This document shows, piece after piece, positions 1-6,763 of a stretch of 11,104 nt of DNA. Positions within the stretch are counted from its first letter, which is position 1, and each line of letters opens with the position of its first letter. Under the pieces are notes generated by a model, which saw only the letters and a program-made list of their open reading frames with translations, was not told the origin of the DNA and did not search any database. This DNA is from Nitrospira sp. (lineage in GTDB: Bacteria; Nitrospirota; Nitrospiria; Nitrospirales; Nitrospiraceae), in NCBI GenBank assembly GCA_005116795.1, contig SWDL01000386.1, forward strand, positions 1 to 11,104, given 5' to 3'. The translations under genes and the position numbers were made by a program.

Positions 1-790
1 GACCGGTGCTGCCCATCAGAAAGTTCGCGGTCAATGCCGGCCTATATTGATCCAACACCTGCTTGGCCGCAGGGGTCACCCCGTGCCATTTGGGAATCAG
101 CGAAATTCGTTCGCGTGTCAGCCCCCATCCTAACAAGCTCGCTTCCATCAGCGCTCCCCCGGCAATTCCTCCCGCAAGGGTGTAGATGCCCCAGTGTTTG
201 GCCATGACTCCAACGAGAAGGACCGTGACGAGTGAGGTGGCCATCGGAGCCGCGGCCGCCAAGGCAAAGCGGTTCTCCGCGTTCAGAATCGCGCCCCAGA
301 TCGTCGCCACTCCACTCAAGACCAGCGTGGGCAGCAACACATAGTACAGAGAATGCGTGAGCGCCAGCTTTTCGGCGGCAAATCCGGATGCCACCAGGGG
401 GAGGATGTAGGAAGCAGCGAGGGCCAGGACAATTGATAGAACCACAACGAAGCCGACACTCAAGACCATGAGGCTCGACAACAGACGTTGGGCCGCCGCC
501 TGTCCTTCTTGTTCCCGCACCTGAATGTAGGTGGGGATCAGCGCCCCATTGAGCGATCCCCACATCACATTCATGGCGAATTGCGGCAGAAGGAATGCGA
601 TCAGGAACGCATCCAACTCGTCGCTCGTGCCGAATTGGTACGCGACGGCAATCTCTTTGGCGACAGCGGCAAGCTTGGCCAGAACCGTGAAGCTCCCGAC
701 CGTGACCATCGCCGCAAATACACGGCGATCGACCGAGCCCGTTTGCCAGGTCGCCCAGCGACCGAGGCCCAATTGGACGGCACTGCGCAT
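1..790 (-). CDS. MviN/MurJ-superfamily lipid-linked oligosaccharide flippase, C-terminus beyond window
   Basis: This frame stays open from an ATG at 790 to the window edge, giving 263 residues of a protein that is normally about 500, so the C-terminal half is outside. It is a polytopic membrane protein. The N-terminal part reads like the MviN/MurJ family of the MOP flippase superfamily: a helix with VLAKLAAVAKEIAVAYQFGTS, then DAFLIAFLLPQFAMN, then GALIPTYIQVREQEG, followed by further hydrophobic helices. Family members flip lipid-linked glycans across the inner membrane; MurJ itself flips lipid II. Position at the end of a polysaccharide export cluster suggests a Wzx-like role here, which is inference. 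The ATG at 790 is the first start codon after an in-frame stop about 35 bases upstream. It has no strong ribosome binding site. A gap of 152 bases separates it from the kinase gene upstream. Confidence 0.8.
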   Translation of the reverse strand, partial: MRSAVQLGLGRWATWQTGSVDRRVFAAMVTVGSFTVLAKLAAVAKEIAVAYQFGTSDELDAFLIAFLLPQFAMNVMWGSLNGALIPTYIQVREQEGQAAAQRLLSSLMVLSVGFVVVLSIVLALAASYILPLVASGFAAEKLALTHSLYYVLLPTLVLSGVATIWGAILNAENRFALAAAAPMATSLVTVLLVGVMAKHWGIYTLAGGIAGGALMEASLLGWGLTRERISLIPKWHGVTPAAKQVLDQYRPALTANFLMGSTG

Positions 791-942
791 GGTGTATTCT
801 GTTCGATGGCGATGAAAGAAGATTCAACAGGTACGAAGCGGCAACACGCGGGGGGTCGGCAATCCCGACTTGGCACGGTGCCCTCACCCAGGTGCCCCTT
901 GCCCCTCAACTGGTCTCATCCTCGCGTGAACCGTATGTGGAG

Positions 943-3201
943 CTACCGGTCGGATGTCGAACCGTACGAATAGTAGTAGGGCACGTCCCTCGGTGCGGTT
1001 TTTTGCATCACGGCGCCGAGGATCTTGCCCCCCGCAAGAGTCAAACGCTGGATCGCGGTGCGACAGGCCTCCATGGTGGTCGTTCCCGAGCTCACGACCA
1101 GAAGAACCCCATCGACCTTCGAGGCCAGGACCAACGGATCGGCCACCGGCAAGACGGGAGGCGCATCGAGAACGACGAGGTATCCTTCTTTCCGACACCA
1201 GGTCAGAAGCTCGGTCATATGCTTGGAGTGCAGCAATTCCGAAGGACGCTCGGGAGCGCTGCCGCGAGGCACCACCCAGAGCCTCGGATTATCGGTGCGA
1301 TGGATGATTTCATCGAGATGGGCATTTCCCTTGAGGTAATCCACAAGGCCCTTCGTATTCCGTGACTCGCGGTGCAAGCCGAAGATGTGGTGATGCGTCG
1401 GCTTACGGAAATCCACATCCATCAGCAACACTCGCGTATCCTCCAATTGCGACAGAGCCGTGGCGAGATTGACCGCAAGTGTGGTTTTCCCTTCGCTTTC
1501 TCCCGGACTTGTCACGAGGACGCAGGCCGGCAATAGGTTCGGATTGGACATCAGCAGGCTGGTCCGGATGATGCGGACGCTTTCGGCCACCGGGCTCGAT
1601 GAATCCGCTGATTGGAGCAGCCGTCCGTTCCCGGACTGCTTGTTGAATATCGGAACCACGCCGAGCAAAGATACGCTGGGCATGAACCGCTCCACATCGT
1701 CGGGCACTCTGAGAATCCGCTTGCGGAAGTCCAAAAACATGGCGGTTCCGAATCCCGACATCAGGCCGAGGAGCAAGCCCAAGGCCGTATTGAGGACTTT
1801 CCTGGGCTTGACCGGTATGGAGCTTGGCGCGGCTGGGTCCGCCAGATACACCGCGGCGCTCCGCATGCCGGCCAGGACATCCGCCTCTTTCGTCAGTTTC
1901 AGAAAAATATCGAACAAGTGCTGGTTGCTCTCGGCCTCCCGCTCCAGGATGCCTCGCTCAATCTCGTATTGCTCCAGACCGATCTTCTCATGTCTGTGGC
2001 GGCCCACTGCCTCCTTGATGGTGCGCTCTCTCACCAACGCCGCATTGTATTCGTGCTTCACGGAATCGTACACTTTTTCCACCTCGTGCTGAATGCGCCC
2101 ACGCAGGTCCTCCAGTTCCGCCTTGGCCCGCGCCAGTTTGGGATGAAGAGGCCCATACTTGTCGGACAACTCCGCCACTTCGCCGGACGCCTTGATCTCC
2201 TGGGCCCGTAGATTTTGAATCAGGGGAGAAGTCAGCACTTCGGTCGAGGCGTCCAAATTCGCCCAGTCGATCTTCCCGTTCTGATTCGGCCCTTGAAGCA
2301 CCGATTGGATTTGCTGGAAGCGGGATTGCGCCTCCACCTTTTTCATCTCGGCCTTGACGAGTTCGGACTCCAATTCGCCCATCTGTTGCCCTGCCCCGGA
2401 TCGCGCGTCGCGCAGGCCGTGCTTGGTCCGGAACACGTACAGCGCCTGCTGGGACGCCTCCACCTTCTTCCTCAACTCGTCGACATGGGTCATGAACCAG
2501 GCGGCGGAGTTTTCCGTGGATTTGGCGCTGAGTTCCTGGGTGCGTTCGATGTAGACGTTGACCAAGGTGTTGGCGGCCAGTGCGGCCAATGCAGGATCTT
2601 CCGACTGCGCGAGAATATGCGCCAGCCTGGCGCCCCGCACCGGCATGATTTCGAGATGCTCGCCGAATTGCTTGAGCAACCGGTCTTCGGCGGCTTCGGG
2701 AGACAGCGCGGGTTCGTCGGACTTGGCGGCTTCCCGCTCATGCGCTGATGACGGCCACAACGTGAACGACCAGGATTTCTTCTTGGCGAGCGCAGGATTG
2801 TACTCCGGTTGTGCCTTCAGGTTCAGACGTTGCGCCGTCCGTTGCAGCACGGTCCGGCTTCGCATCAACTCGAAATGGGTCGCAAAATACTCGGGGGTGA
2901 CATCCGGCGAGGCATGCACTTTGTCTCTCTCCAGAATGCCGGAATTTTGCTGATCAATCGCCACCGTGGCCTTCCCCTGATAGACCGGGGTCTGGGTGAA
3001 CGACCATGCCATCGCCGCCAGGGTGCAGCCGGCCGTCATGGTTCCGATCAGCAACCACCGACGCCGACAGAGGAAGATGAAGTCGTCGAAGACTTGGGAA
3101 TGCCGATGCTCGTGGATCGCATTCCCGTGGGCCATAGGGTGGTACAGGGCGAGGCTTGTGTGAGTCTTTTCCACGTTAGTCTTGTCCAATTTTGCGTTCA
3201 T
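943..3201 (-). CDS. Wzc-type polysaccharide co-polymerase / BY-family tyrosine autokinase
   Basis: Encodes 752 residues, the normal size for a fused Wzz-plus-BY-kinase protein that controls polysaccharide chain length and export at the inner membrane. Transmembrane helix 1 is near residues 45-66, after a basic RRR. A long periplasmic coiled-coil region follows, and helix 2 is near 470-490, preceded by a Pro-rich stretch. The cytoplasmic kinase has Walker A PGESEGKTT (about 566-574), Walker A' VLLMDVDFRKP (591-601) and Walker B YLVVLDAPP (674-682). The C-terminus ends in a short Tyr cluster, DVPYYYSYG (740-748), the usual autophosphorylation site. I chose the ATG at 3201 because AGAGGT lies ten bases upstream. 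The open frame extends to an ATG at 3252, but the extra residues look unrelated to the family. It lies 62 bases after the barrel gene and probably in the same operon. Confidence 0.93.
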   Translation of the reverse strand: MNAKLDKTNVEKTHTSLALYHPMAHGNAIHEHRHSQVFDDFIFLCRRRWLLIGTMTAGCTLAAMAWSFTQTPVYQGKATVAIDQQNSGILERDKVHASPDVTPEYFATHFELMRSRTVLQRTAQRLNLKAQPEYNPALAKKKSWSFTLWPSSAHEREAAKSDEPALSPEAAEDRLLKQFGEHLEIMPVRGARLAHILAQSEDPALAALAANTLVNVYIERTQELSAKSTENSAAWFMTHVDELRKKVEASQQALYVFRTKHGLRDARSGAGQQMGELESELVKAEMKKVEAQSRFQQIQSVLQGPNQNGKIDWANLDASTEVLTSPLIQNLRAQEIKASGEVAELSDKYGPLHPKLARAKAELEDLRGRIQHEVEKVYDSVKHEYNAALVRERTIKEAVGRHRHEKIGLEQYEIERGILEREAESNQHLFDIFLKLTKEADVLAGMRSAAVYLADPAAPSSIPVKPRKVLNTALGLLLGLMSGFGTAMFLDFRKRILRVPDDVERFMPSVSLLGVVPIFNKQSGNGRLLQSADSSSPVAESVRIIRTSLLMSNPNLLPACVLVTSPGESEGKTTLAVNLATALSQLEDTRVLLMDVDFRKPTHHHIFGLHRESRNTKGLVDYLKGNAHLDEIIHRTDNPRLWVVPRGSAPERPSELLHSKHMTELLTWCRKEGYLVVLDAPPVLPVADPLVLASKVDGVLLVVSSGTTTMEACRTAIQRLTLAGGKILGAVMQKTAPRDVPYYYSYGSTSDR

Positions 3202-3263
3202 GGATGTGTGCACCTCTGTCGCCGCGACGAGCCTCGCCGGCCCCCTCGGCACTCGCTGGTCGG

Positions 3264-4697
3264 CTAGAATCCACCCTGCAGCCCGACGGTAAAGGTATTG
3301 GCGTTGTACACGAATTGGCCGTCGGTCGAACTGCGATCTTCGTACGCGTACTGGAGAGTGGCGCCCAGATACCTCGTGGCCTTGTACGTATAGCCCAGGG
3401 CGATATTTTTTATGGTATCCGTTCGAGACGGAATGGCTCCGGCACCCGCCCCGCTCGTAAACTTATCCTGCTCGAGGCCCAGATTCAGATTGAGCCCATT
3501 CCGTTGAGACAAGGAATGTGTCACGGCCAGATTCGCGCCCGTGGAGACGAAGAAGAGGCTTCCGAGCACCACCGCTTGCTGGATCGCCCGATAGGGCTGC
3601 AGGTCCACCGAGAGATAGGACGTGGGCGTCCACCGGAGATTTCCCGCGACATAGAAGTTCGAGGCGGAATCCTCGCTTCGCGTGAACTGGCTGAGCAACG
3701 GAGGAGGTTGATTGGTTTGGGCCTTTGAGAACCTCAGGAACTGATAGCCGACCAACAATTCGCCGGACGTCAGATCGCTGACCTGCCAGCGTGCCCCGGT
3801 GCTGATCATATACATATTACTGTCGAGGTTCTTATTCTGGTCGTAGATCTGCTGGTTGACCCCGGTGCTGATCAGGAACGTCGACTTCGGCGTGACGGCC
3901 CCGGAAAGGGTCATCCCGACATAGTGATTCAACCGACCAAACAGGGGACCCAGCCCATTATTCGTGTAGTTCCATCGTGTTGACTGCACATTGAGCGCAA
4001 GACTTGCTTGAACACCCGTATACTCGACTCGGCCGGTCACACTGTCGGTCCGCCACTTGTTGACCTCAAGGAACTGCAGATCCTGTGCCGACCCCCGGGG
4101 ATCATGCCCGACCTTGTGTTCTCCTTGAAAGTCGACCTTGAGGCCACCCGGAAAATCCAACTTGACTCGCCCGGACGCGGTCTGGTCCCGCACATCATTG
4201 GTCGGTGTTCGGTCGAAGAACAGCAAGTTGGTGCGGTAGTCCACGATCAAGGCGTGGCGAAAGGCCATCGGCAATTGCACCTGGATGGCCGGAGCCATCG
4301 CATGGACAAAATCGCTGGTACGGTTGCTCGCCGTCCGGAAGACGTTGTCCGTGTACAGCTCCGCGAGCCCAAGAGACGGATGCAGTTTGAAGGGTCCCGC
4401 GGTGACGCCATCACTCGTCTGGATGTTCGAGAAGGCCCCTGGATACAAGGGATAGTATCCGGTTAATGGAAAGTTCGGCGTCAGGTAGAGAGACCCGAGG
4501 AGTGCGGGATTCGCAAATTGCGAAAACCAGATAAAGCCCTGTCCGCCGAAAAGGGTCGCCGGGGCTTGAGGCGTTGATGGGGTTGTGCCGGTCTGCTGAG
4601 CCCAACTGATAGACCCTGTGCCCATCCAATCCAGGAAGATTGCGCAGCAGAGCGCAAGACGAACGGCAAGAATACGATGGCGGGACATAGAGGTCAT
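3264..4697 (-). CDS. Outer-membrane beta-barrel protein of exopolysaccharide locus (EpsL/BBP2_2-like)
   Basis: Encodes 477 residues. A signal peptide is clear: basic start (MSRHRIL), hydrophobic core, likely cleavage after SWA near residue 33. The mature protein has alternating amphipathic strands rich in aromatic residues and ends in LQGGF, the terminal Phe typical of BAM-assembled outer-membrane proteins. The segment LHPSLGLAELYTDNVFRT (about 105-122) resembles the start of EpsL/BBP2_2 barrel proteins found in exosortase-associated and other EPS clusters. The exact transport role of that family is unsettled. The ATG at 4697 has TGAAGG seven bases upstream and begins just before the signal peptide. 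An upstream in-frame ATG at 4733 overlaps the NusG-like stop as ATGA, so coupled initiation there, adding 12 residues, is the alternative. Confidence 0.82.
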   Translation of the reverse strand: MTSMSRHRILAVRLALCCAIFLDWMGTGSISWAQQTGTTPSTPQAPATLFGGQGFIWFSQFANPALLGSLYLTPNFPLTGYYPLYPGAFSNIQTSDGVTAGPFKLHPSLGLAELYTDNVFRTASNRTSDFVHAMAPAIQVQLPMAFRHALIVDYRTNLLFFDRTPTNDVRDQTASGRVKLDFPGGLKVDFQGEHKVGHDPRGSAQDLQFLEVNKWRTDSVTGRVEYTGVQASLALNVQSTRWNYTNNGLGPLFGRLNHYVGMTLSGAVTPKSTFLISTGVNQQIYDQNKNLDSNMYMISTGARWQVSDLTSGELLVGYQFLRFSKAQTNQPPPLLSQFTRSEDSASNFYVAGNLRWTPTSYLSVDLQPYRAIQQAVVLGSLFFVSTGANLAVTHSLSQRNGLNLNLGLEQDKFTSGAGAGAIPSRTDTIKNIALGYTYKATRYLGATLQYAYEDRSSTDGQFVYNANTFTVGLQGGF

Positions 4698-4729
4698 GAC
4701 AGAGCCTTCACCCTGGCAAGATTTCAGAT

Positions 4730-5338
4730 TCATCTTGCTGCGACATACTCTGGCTCTGCTCGCCTTCCGGATCTCCCGCTCCCGATGCTATAGGCCGGTT
4801 CTTCAATGCGCCTCACGTCCTCCGCGTCAATCTTGACCGTCGCCCCCTGTTGGAGAAGCTGTACGCCGATGAGCACGCAATGGGAACGCTCCCTTCGCAC
4901 AAGGTTCCCACGCACCCCTGCCAATGGCCCTCGAATGATGACGACCGGATCCCCTTCAGACAGGCACATGGCCGCTTCATACGGCATGCCGCATTTCGTC
5001 ACGCGCTTCAGCGCATCGATCTCTTCATCCGGAATCACTTCAGAGAACCCCGCGCTCCCCACAATATAGGCGACTCCAGGTAACTGTACCACCGTACTCC
5101 GATTGTGAACAGACAATCTGGCAAAGCAGTATCCCGGGAAGAGCGGGGCCTCGATCACCTTCTTTCGATCGTGCCATTGGCTGACTCGCGGGAGGATCGG
5201 GAGCAGGTGCTCGAAGCCGAGTCTGTGGAGACGATCGCGGACAGCCTTCTCATGCTGCGCGCGCGTCTTGAGAGCGACCCACTGTCCCCGAGCGCTCTCA
5301 TTCGCCTCCTGAGATGACGGAATTCCAGCGACGATCAT
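4730..5338 (-). CDS. NusG-family transcription antiterminator paralogue (UpxY/LoaP/RfaH-like)
   Basis: Encodes 202 residues. The NGN domain is near residues 18-115, with QWVALKTRAQHEKAVRDRL at its start and the conserved PLFPGYCFARL near 65-75. A KOW motif follows at about 127-145 (LSEGDPVVIIRGPLAGVRG). Housekeeping NusG usually sits beside secE and ribosomal protein genes. This copy instead leads a polysaccharide cluster, as UpxY in Bacteroides, LoaP and RfaH-regulated operons do, so it probably lets RNA polymerase read through the long export operon; that role is inference. The ATG at 5338 has a near-perfect AAGGAGG four bases upstream. The frame is open further upstream to 5458, but that part encodes the leader repeats and not protein homology. 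Its stop overlaps the next possible start as ATGA. Confidence 0.88.
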   Translation of the reverse strand: MIVAGIPSSQEANESARGQWVALKTRAQHEKAVRDRLHRLGFEHLLPILPRVSQWHDRKKVIEAPLFPGYCFARLSVHNRSTVVQLPGVAYIVGSAGFSEVIPDEEIDALKRVTKCGMPYEAAMCLSEGDPVVIIRGPLAGVRGNLVRRERSHCVLIGVQLLQQGATVKIDAEDVRRIEEPAYSIGSGRSGRRAEPEYVAAR

Positions 5339-5390
5339 GCGCCCTCCTTCTTGAACAGCCCGGCACAGCCACGCCCTGCTGCAGATACAG

Positions 5391-5472
5391 CTCCGCTCTG
5401 TGACTACCAGGAACCAAGGCCAGAAGCAGATCTCCGCCCTGTCACTACCGGAAACCAAAGCCAGAAGCCGAT
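5391..5472 (-). repeat. Two 41-nt direct repeats in the leader of the NusG-like gene
   Basis: Positions 5391-5431 and 5432-5472 are adjacent 41-nt copies with 35 identical positions by hand alignment. Read on the minus strand, each contains GGTAGT followed two to five bases later by ACAG and GCGGAG. They lie 53 to 134 bases upstream of the NusG-like start codon, in what would be the 5' untranslated leader of the operon. They could be a recognition element for the antiterminator or RNA structure. They do not match the E. coli ops core closely enough to call it. Confidence 0.7.
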
Positions 5473-5643
5473 TGCCGCCGCTACGAATACACTGAAAGTG
5501 CTAAACCCTACAACGTACACTTGCCCCTGTTTCTGGCCGCACATGGGCGACAGCAACAGGCAAGAATGTTCTAACTCTTTTGGGGGAGGCCGAACGGCCG
5601 ACCCGTTGAGCATACGGCGCCGGCGATTCTCGCAGCTCCGTTC

Positions 5644-5820
5644 TCAGCCGGGCGAAGGCCGGCCCCTGACAGCGCCCGCGGTCAACCGATCGAGCACTTC
5701 CCAAAGCGCTAGGTGGGATTCTATCTCGCCGGCATCGATTCCGATATCGTGCTTAAGTAGTATCTCGCCTACTTCCGTTTTATCCATTTGGGTCGGTTGA
5801 GTGGCTTCATGAATGGTCAT
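5644..5820 (-). CDS. Possible small ORF, 58 aa, unknown
   Basis: An ATG at 5820 opens a 58-codon frame ending in TGA. The central part, with MDKTEVGEILLKHDIGIDAG followed by EIESHLALWEVLDRL, is acidic and could form amphipathic helices. An inner ATG gives a 47-residue version. There is only a poor ribosome binding site (GGTGG, about ten bases upstream). Codons such as ATA, CTA and GTA are used more than in the neighbouring genes, so it is either laterally acquired or not coding. I recognise no family. It could be a short regulator or toxin/antitoxin-sized protein, but chance remains likely. Confidence 0.25.
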   Translation of the reverse strand: MTIHEATQPTQMDKTEVGEILLKHDIGIDAGEIESHLALWEVLDRLTAGAVRGRPSPG

Positions 5821-5992
5821 CCAATGGCGCCACCAAATGGCTCAAATGTGTTGACAGGAAACAGGTATGGGCGGCAGAGCATGCGGATGGGTGACACACC
5901 CGCAAGGGTGAGGCGGTCGGCGAAGAACGACCTGTGGGGTTTGGCAGGGCCTTTGTCAGCCCTCGCGGTCCGTATCCGACAAGAGGGGACGG

Positions 5993-6268
5993 TCAGAAGA
6001 CAGGCAAAAGAACACCGCACTGTCGCTCAGGGTCTTGAAGGGCCTGGCTTCGGATCGTTGGGGCGATAGGATAGGGGGTTGCCTGACGGATCAAAAAGAA
6101 CCACTTCGGCCCCGCTTCTGGAGCGAGGCGGTAGGGATATTCATTCAGCGTCTCGATCAAGGCCGCTTTGCCGTCCTTGGCCAGCGTCAATCCACCGGGC
6201 ATGTTCTCAAACCAGTCCTGTTTCACCGCCCGCCCCGTGAACAGATACACCACGGTCTGATCAGCCAA
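5993..6268 (-). pseudogene. Unidentified ORF remnant (about 60 protein-like residues)
   Basis: The frame gives 91 residues from a TTG at 6268. The first 60 or so look like genuine protein: DQTVVYLFTGRAVKQDWFEN, then GGLTLAKDGKAALIETLNEY, then AGPKWFFLIRQ. The last 25 residues are low-quality and look like read-through into spacer DNA. No methionine start with a ribosome binding site is visible, and on the 5' side it abuts the cytochrome c fragment at about 6270 head to head. I interpret it as a piece of a gene that has lost its 5' end. I cannot name the family. Confidence 0.35.
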
Positions 6269-6276
6269 GTCCCGAA

Positions 6277-6528
6277 ATGGGACCGGACCTCCAGGGCGTG
6301 ACGGCCCGCCGGGATCGGACCTGGCTCTCCCGGTTCCTTCAAGCGCCCGACGTGATGCGGGCGAAACAGGATCCGCTCGCCGTCGCGCTCTCCGCCAGGT
6401 TCCCCGGGGTCACGATGCCCAATCTGGGGTTGTCGGCGACCGATGTGGGAGACCTGCTCGCCTATGTGGAAACTCAGACGGCATGGCCGGTGGCCCCGGC
6501 CTTGCCATTTGTGAAAAGTGAAAAGTGA
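6277..6528 (+). pseudogene. Truncated c-type cytochrome, C-terminal half only
   Basis: The 83-residue frame begins MGPDLQGVTARRD, continues WLSRFLQAPDVM and PGVTMPNLGLSATDVGDLLAYVE. This is the distal half of a class I cytochrome c domain: the GPDL-x-GV turn after the haem site and the MPNLGL segment carrying the axial Met. The CxxCH haem-attachment motif, signal peptide and any upstream domain are missing. In this frame a stop lies at 6238-6240, and the few codons between it and 6277 do not resemble a cytochrome. The 3' end runs into the heptamer repeats, which supply the last residues VKSEK and the stop. Such a domain often occurs fused or adjacent to SCO/copper-oxidase modules, so it may be left from an older version of the copper operon. 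It cannot bind haem covalently as it stands. Confidence 0.65.
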
Positions 6529-6559
6529 AACGTGAAGCGTATCTGGTGAAGCGTGAAGT
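6511..6559. repeat. Degenerate heptamer tandem array (GTGAARN, seven units)
   Basis: Seven consecutive 7-base units can be read: GTGAAAA, GTGAAAA, GTGAAAC, GTGAAGC, GTATCTG, GTGAAGC, GTGAAGT. Six fit GTGAARN and one (6539-6545) is diverged. The array truncates the cytochrome fragment's reading frame and lies in the spacer upstream of the oxidase gene. Its function is unknown. Confidence 0.75.
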
Positions 6560-6606
6560 GGAAGATATCTGACGATCTGTTGATCTGATGAATTCTGAAC
6601 ATTCAA

Positions 6607-6739
6607 GAGCCTGTTGCACAAATCCTCCGTTCACCCTTCGATGGGCTCAGGGCGAACGGCATAGGTGTTGAAAACATTGGGGTGTTCCCGTTCGTGCTGA
6701 GCTTGTCGAAGCACGAAAATGGGTTTGTGCAACAGGCTC
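6607..6739. mobile_element. 133-bp MITE-like element with perfect 16-bp terminal inverted repeats
   Basis: Terminal inverted repeats GAGCCTGTTGCACAAA (6607-6622) and its exact complement (6724-6739) enclose 101 bases without coding capacity. TCAA flanks both ends (6603-6606 and 6740-6743), consistent with a 4-bp target duplication, although TCAA also recurs in the octamer repeats on the right. Inside are two hairpins. One at 6627-6659 has arms CCGTTC and GAACGG with a CCCT/AGGG continuation. The other at 6691-6717 has arms TTCGTGCT and AGCACGAA around GAGCTTGTCGA, a sequence of the REP-like type. The element would need a transposase in trans, probably from an IS sharing the terminal repeats. 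Confidence 0.6.
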
Positions 6740-6763
6740 TCAACAGATCAACAGGTCAACAGA
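6740..6763. repeat. Octamer tandem repeat, three units
   Basis: TCAACAGA, TCAACAGG and TCAACAGA follow each other directly, ending 16 bases before the oxidase start codon. CAGATCAACAG inside it (6744-6754) is the exact complement of CTGTTGATCTG at 6577-6587, left of the MITE-like element, so the two could pair across it. Confidence 0.7.

Larger units (their letters stand above)
5339..5992. other. Intergenic/leader region between the EPS operon and the debris region
   Basis: About 650 bases without a well-supported gene. It must hold the minus-strand promoter of the polysaccharide operon, but I see no convincing -35/-10 pair. A weak candidate is TTGTAG with TGTATT 16 bases downstream, on the minus strand near 5480-5510. 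It contains the 41-nt repeats (5391-5472), a perfect 12-bp palindrome GGCCGAACGGCC at 5588-5599, and a possible small ORF at 5644-5820. Nothing recognisable is seen in 5821-5992. Confidence 0.5.

Noticed and set aside
855..882. Two small hairpins between the kinase and flippase genes as a terminator
   Set aside because: Stems 855-869 and 872-882 are only five base pairs each and neither is followed by a T run on the minus strand; the genes probably remain in one operon.
42..887. 281-codon minus-strand frame
   Set aside because: Gly/Arg/Cys-rich shadow of the MviN/MurJ frame, which shows real transmembrane helices and family motifs.
1460..2748. Several plus-strand frames (1460-2092, 1612-2211, 2215-2748)
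   Set aside because: All lie antisense inside the kinase gene, which has complete Walker motifs and consistent domain order.
3202..3252. 17-codon upstream extension of the kinase
   Set aside because: AGAGGT sits inside it at the right distance for the ATG at 3201, and the extra residues add no family similarity.
5339..5458. 40-codon N-terminal extension of the NusG-like protein
   Set aside because: It translates the leader repeats, lacks NGN homology, and the ATG at 5338 has a near-perfect ribosome binding site.
5391..5472. CRISPR-like or ops/JUMPstart element
   Set aside because: Only two copies without spacers rules out a CRISPR array, and no close match to the GGCGGTAGCGTG core is present.
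5817..6020. 67-codon minus-strand frame overlapping the 58-aa ORF as ATGA
   Set aside because: Composition is not protein-like and overlaps the end of the 5993-6268 frame; the ATGA overlap is probably chance.
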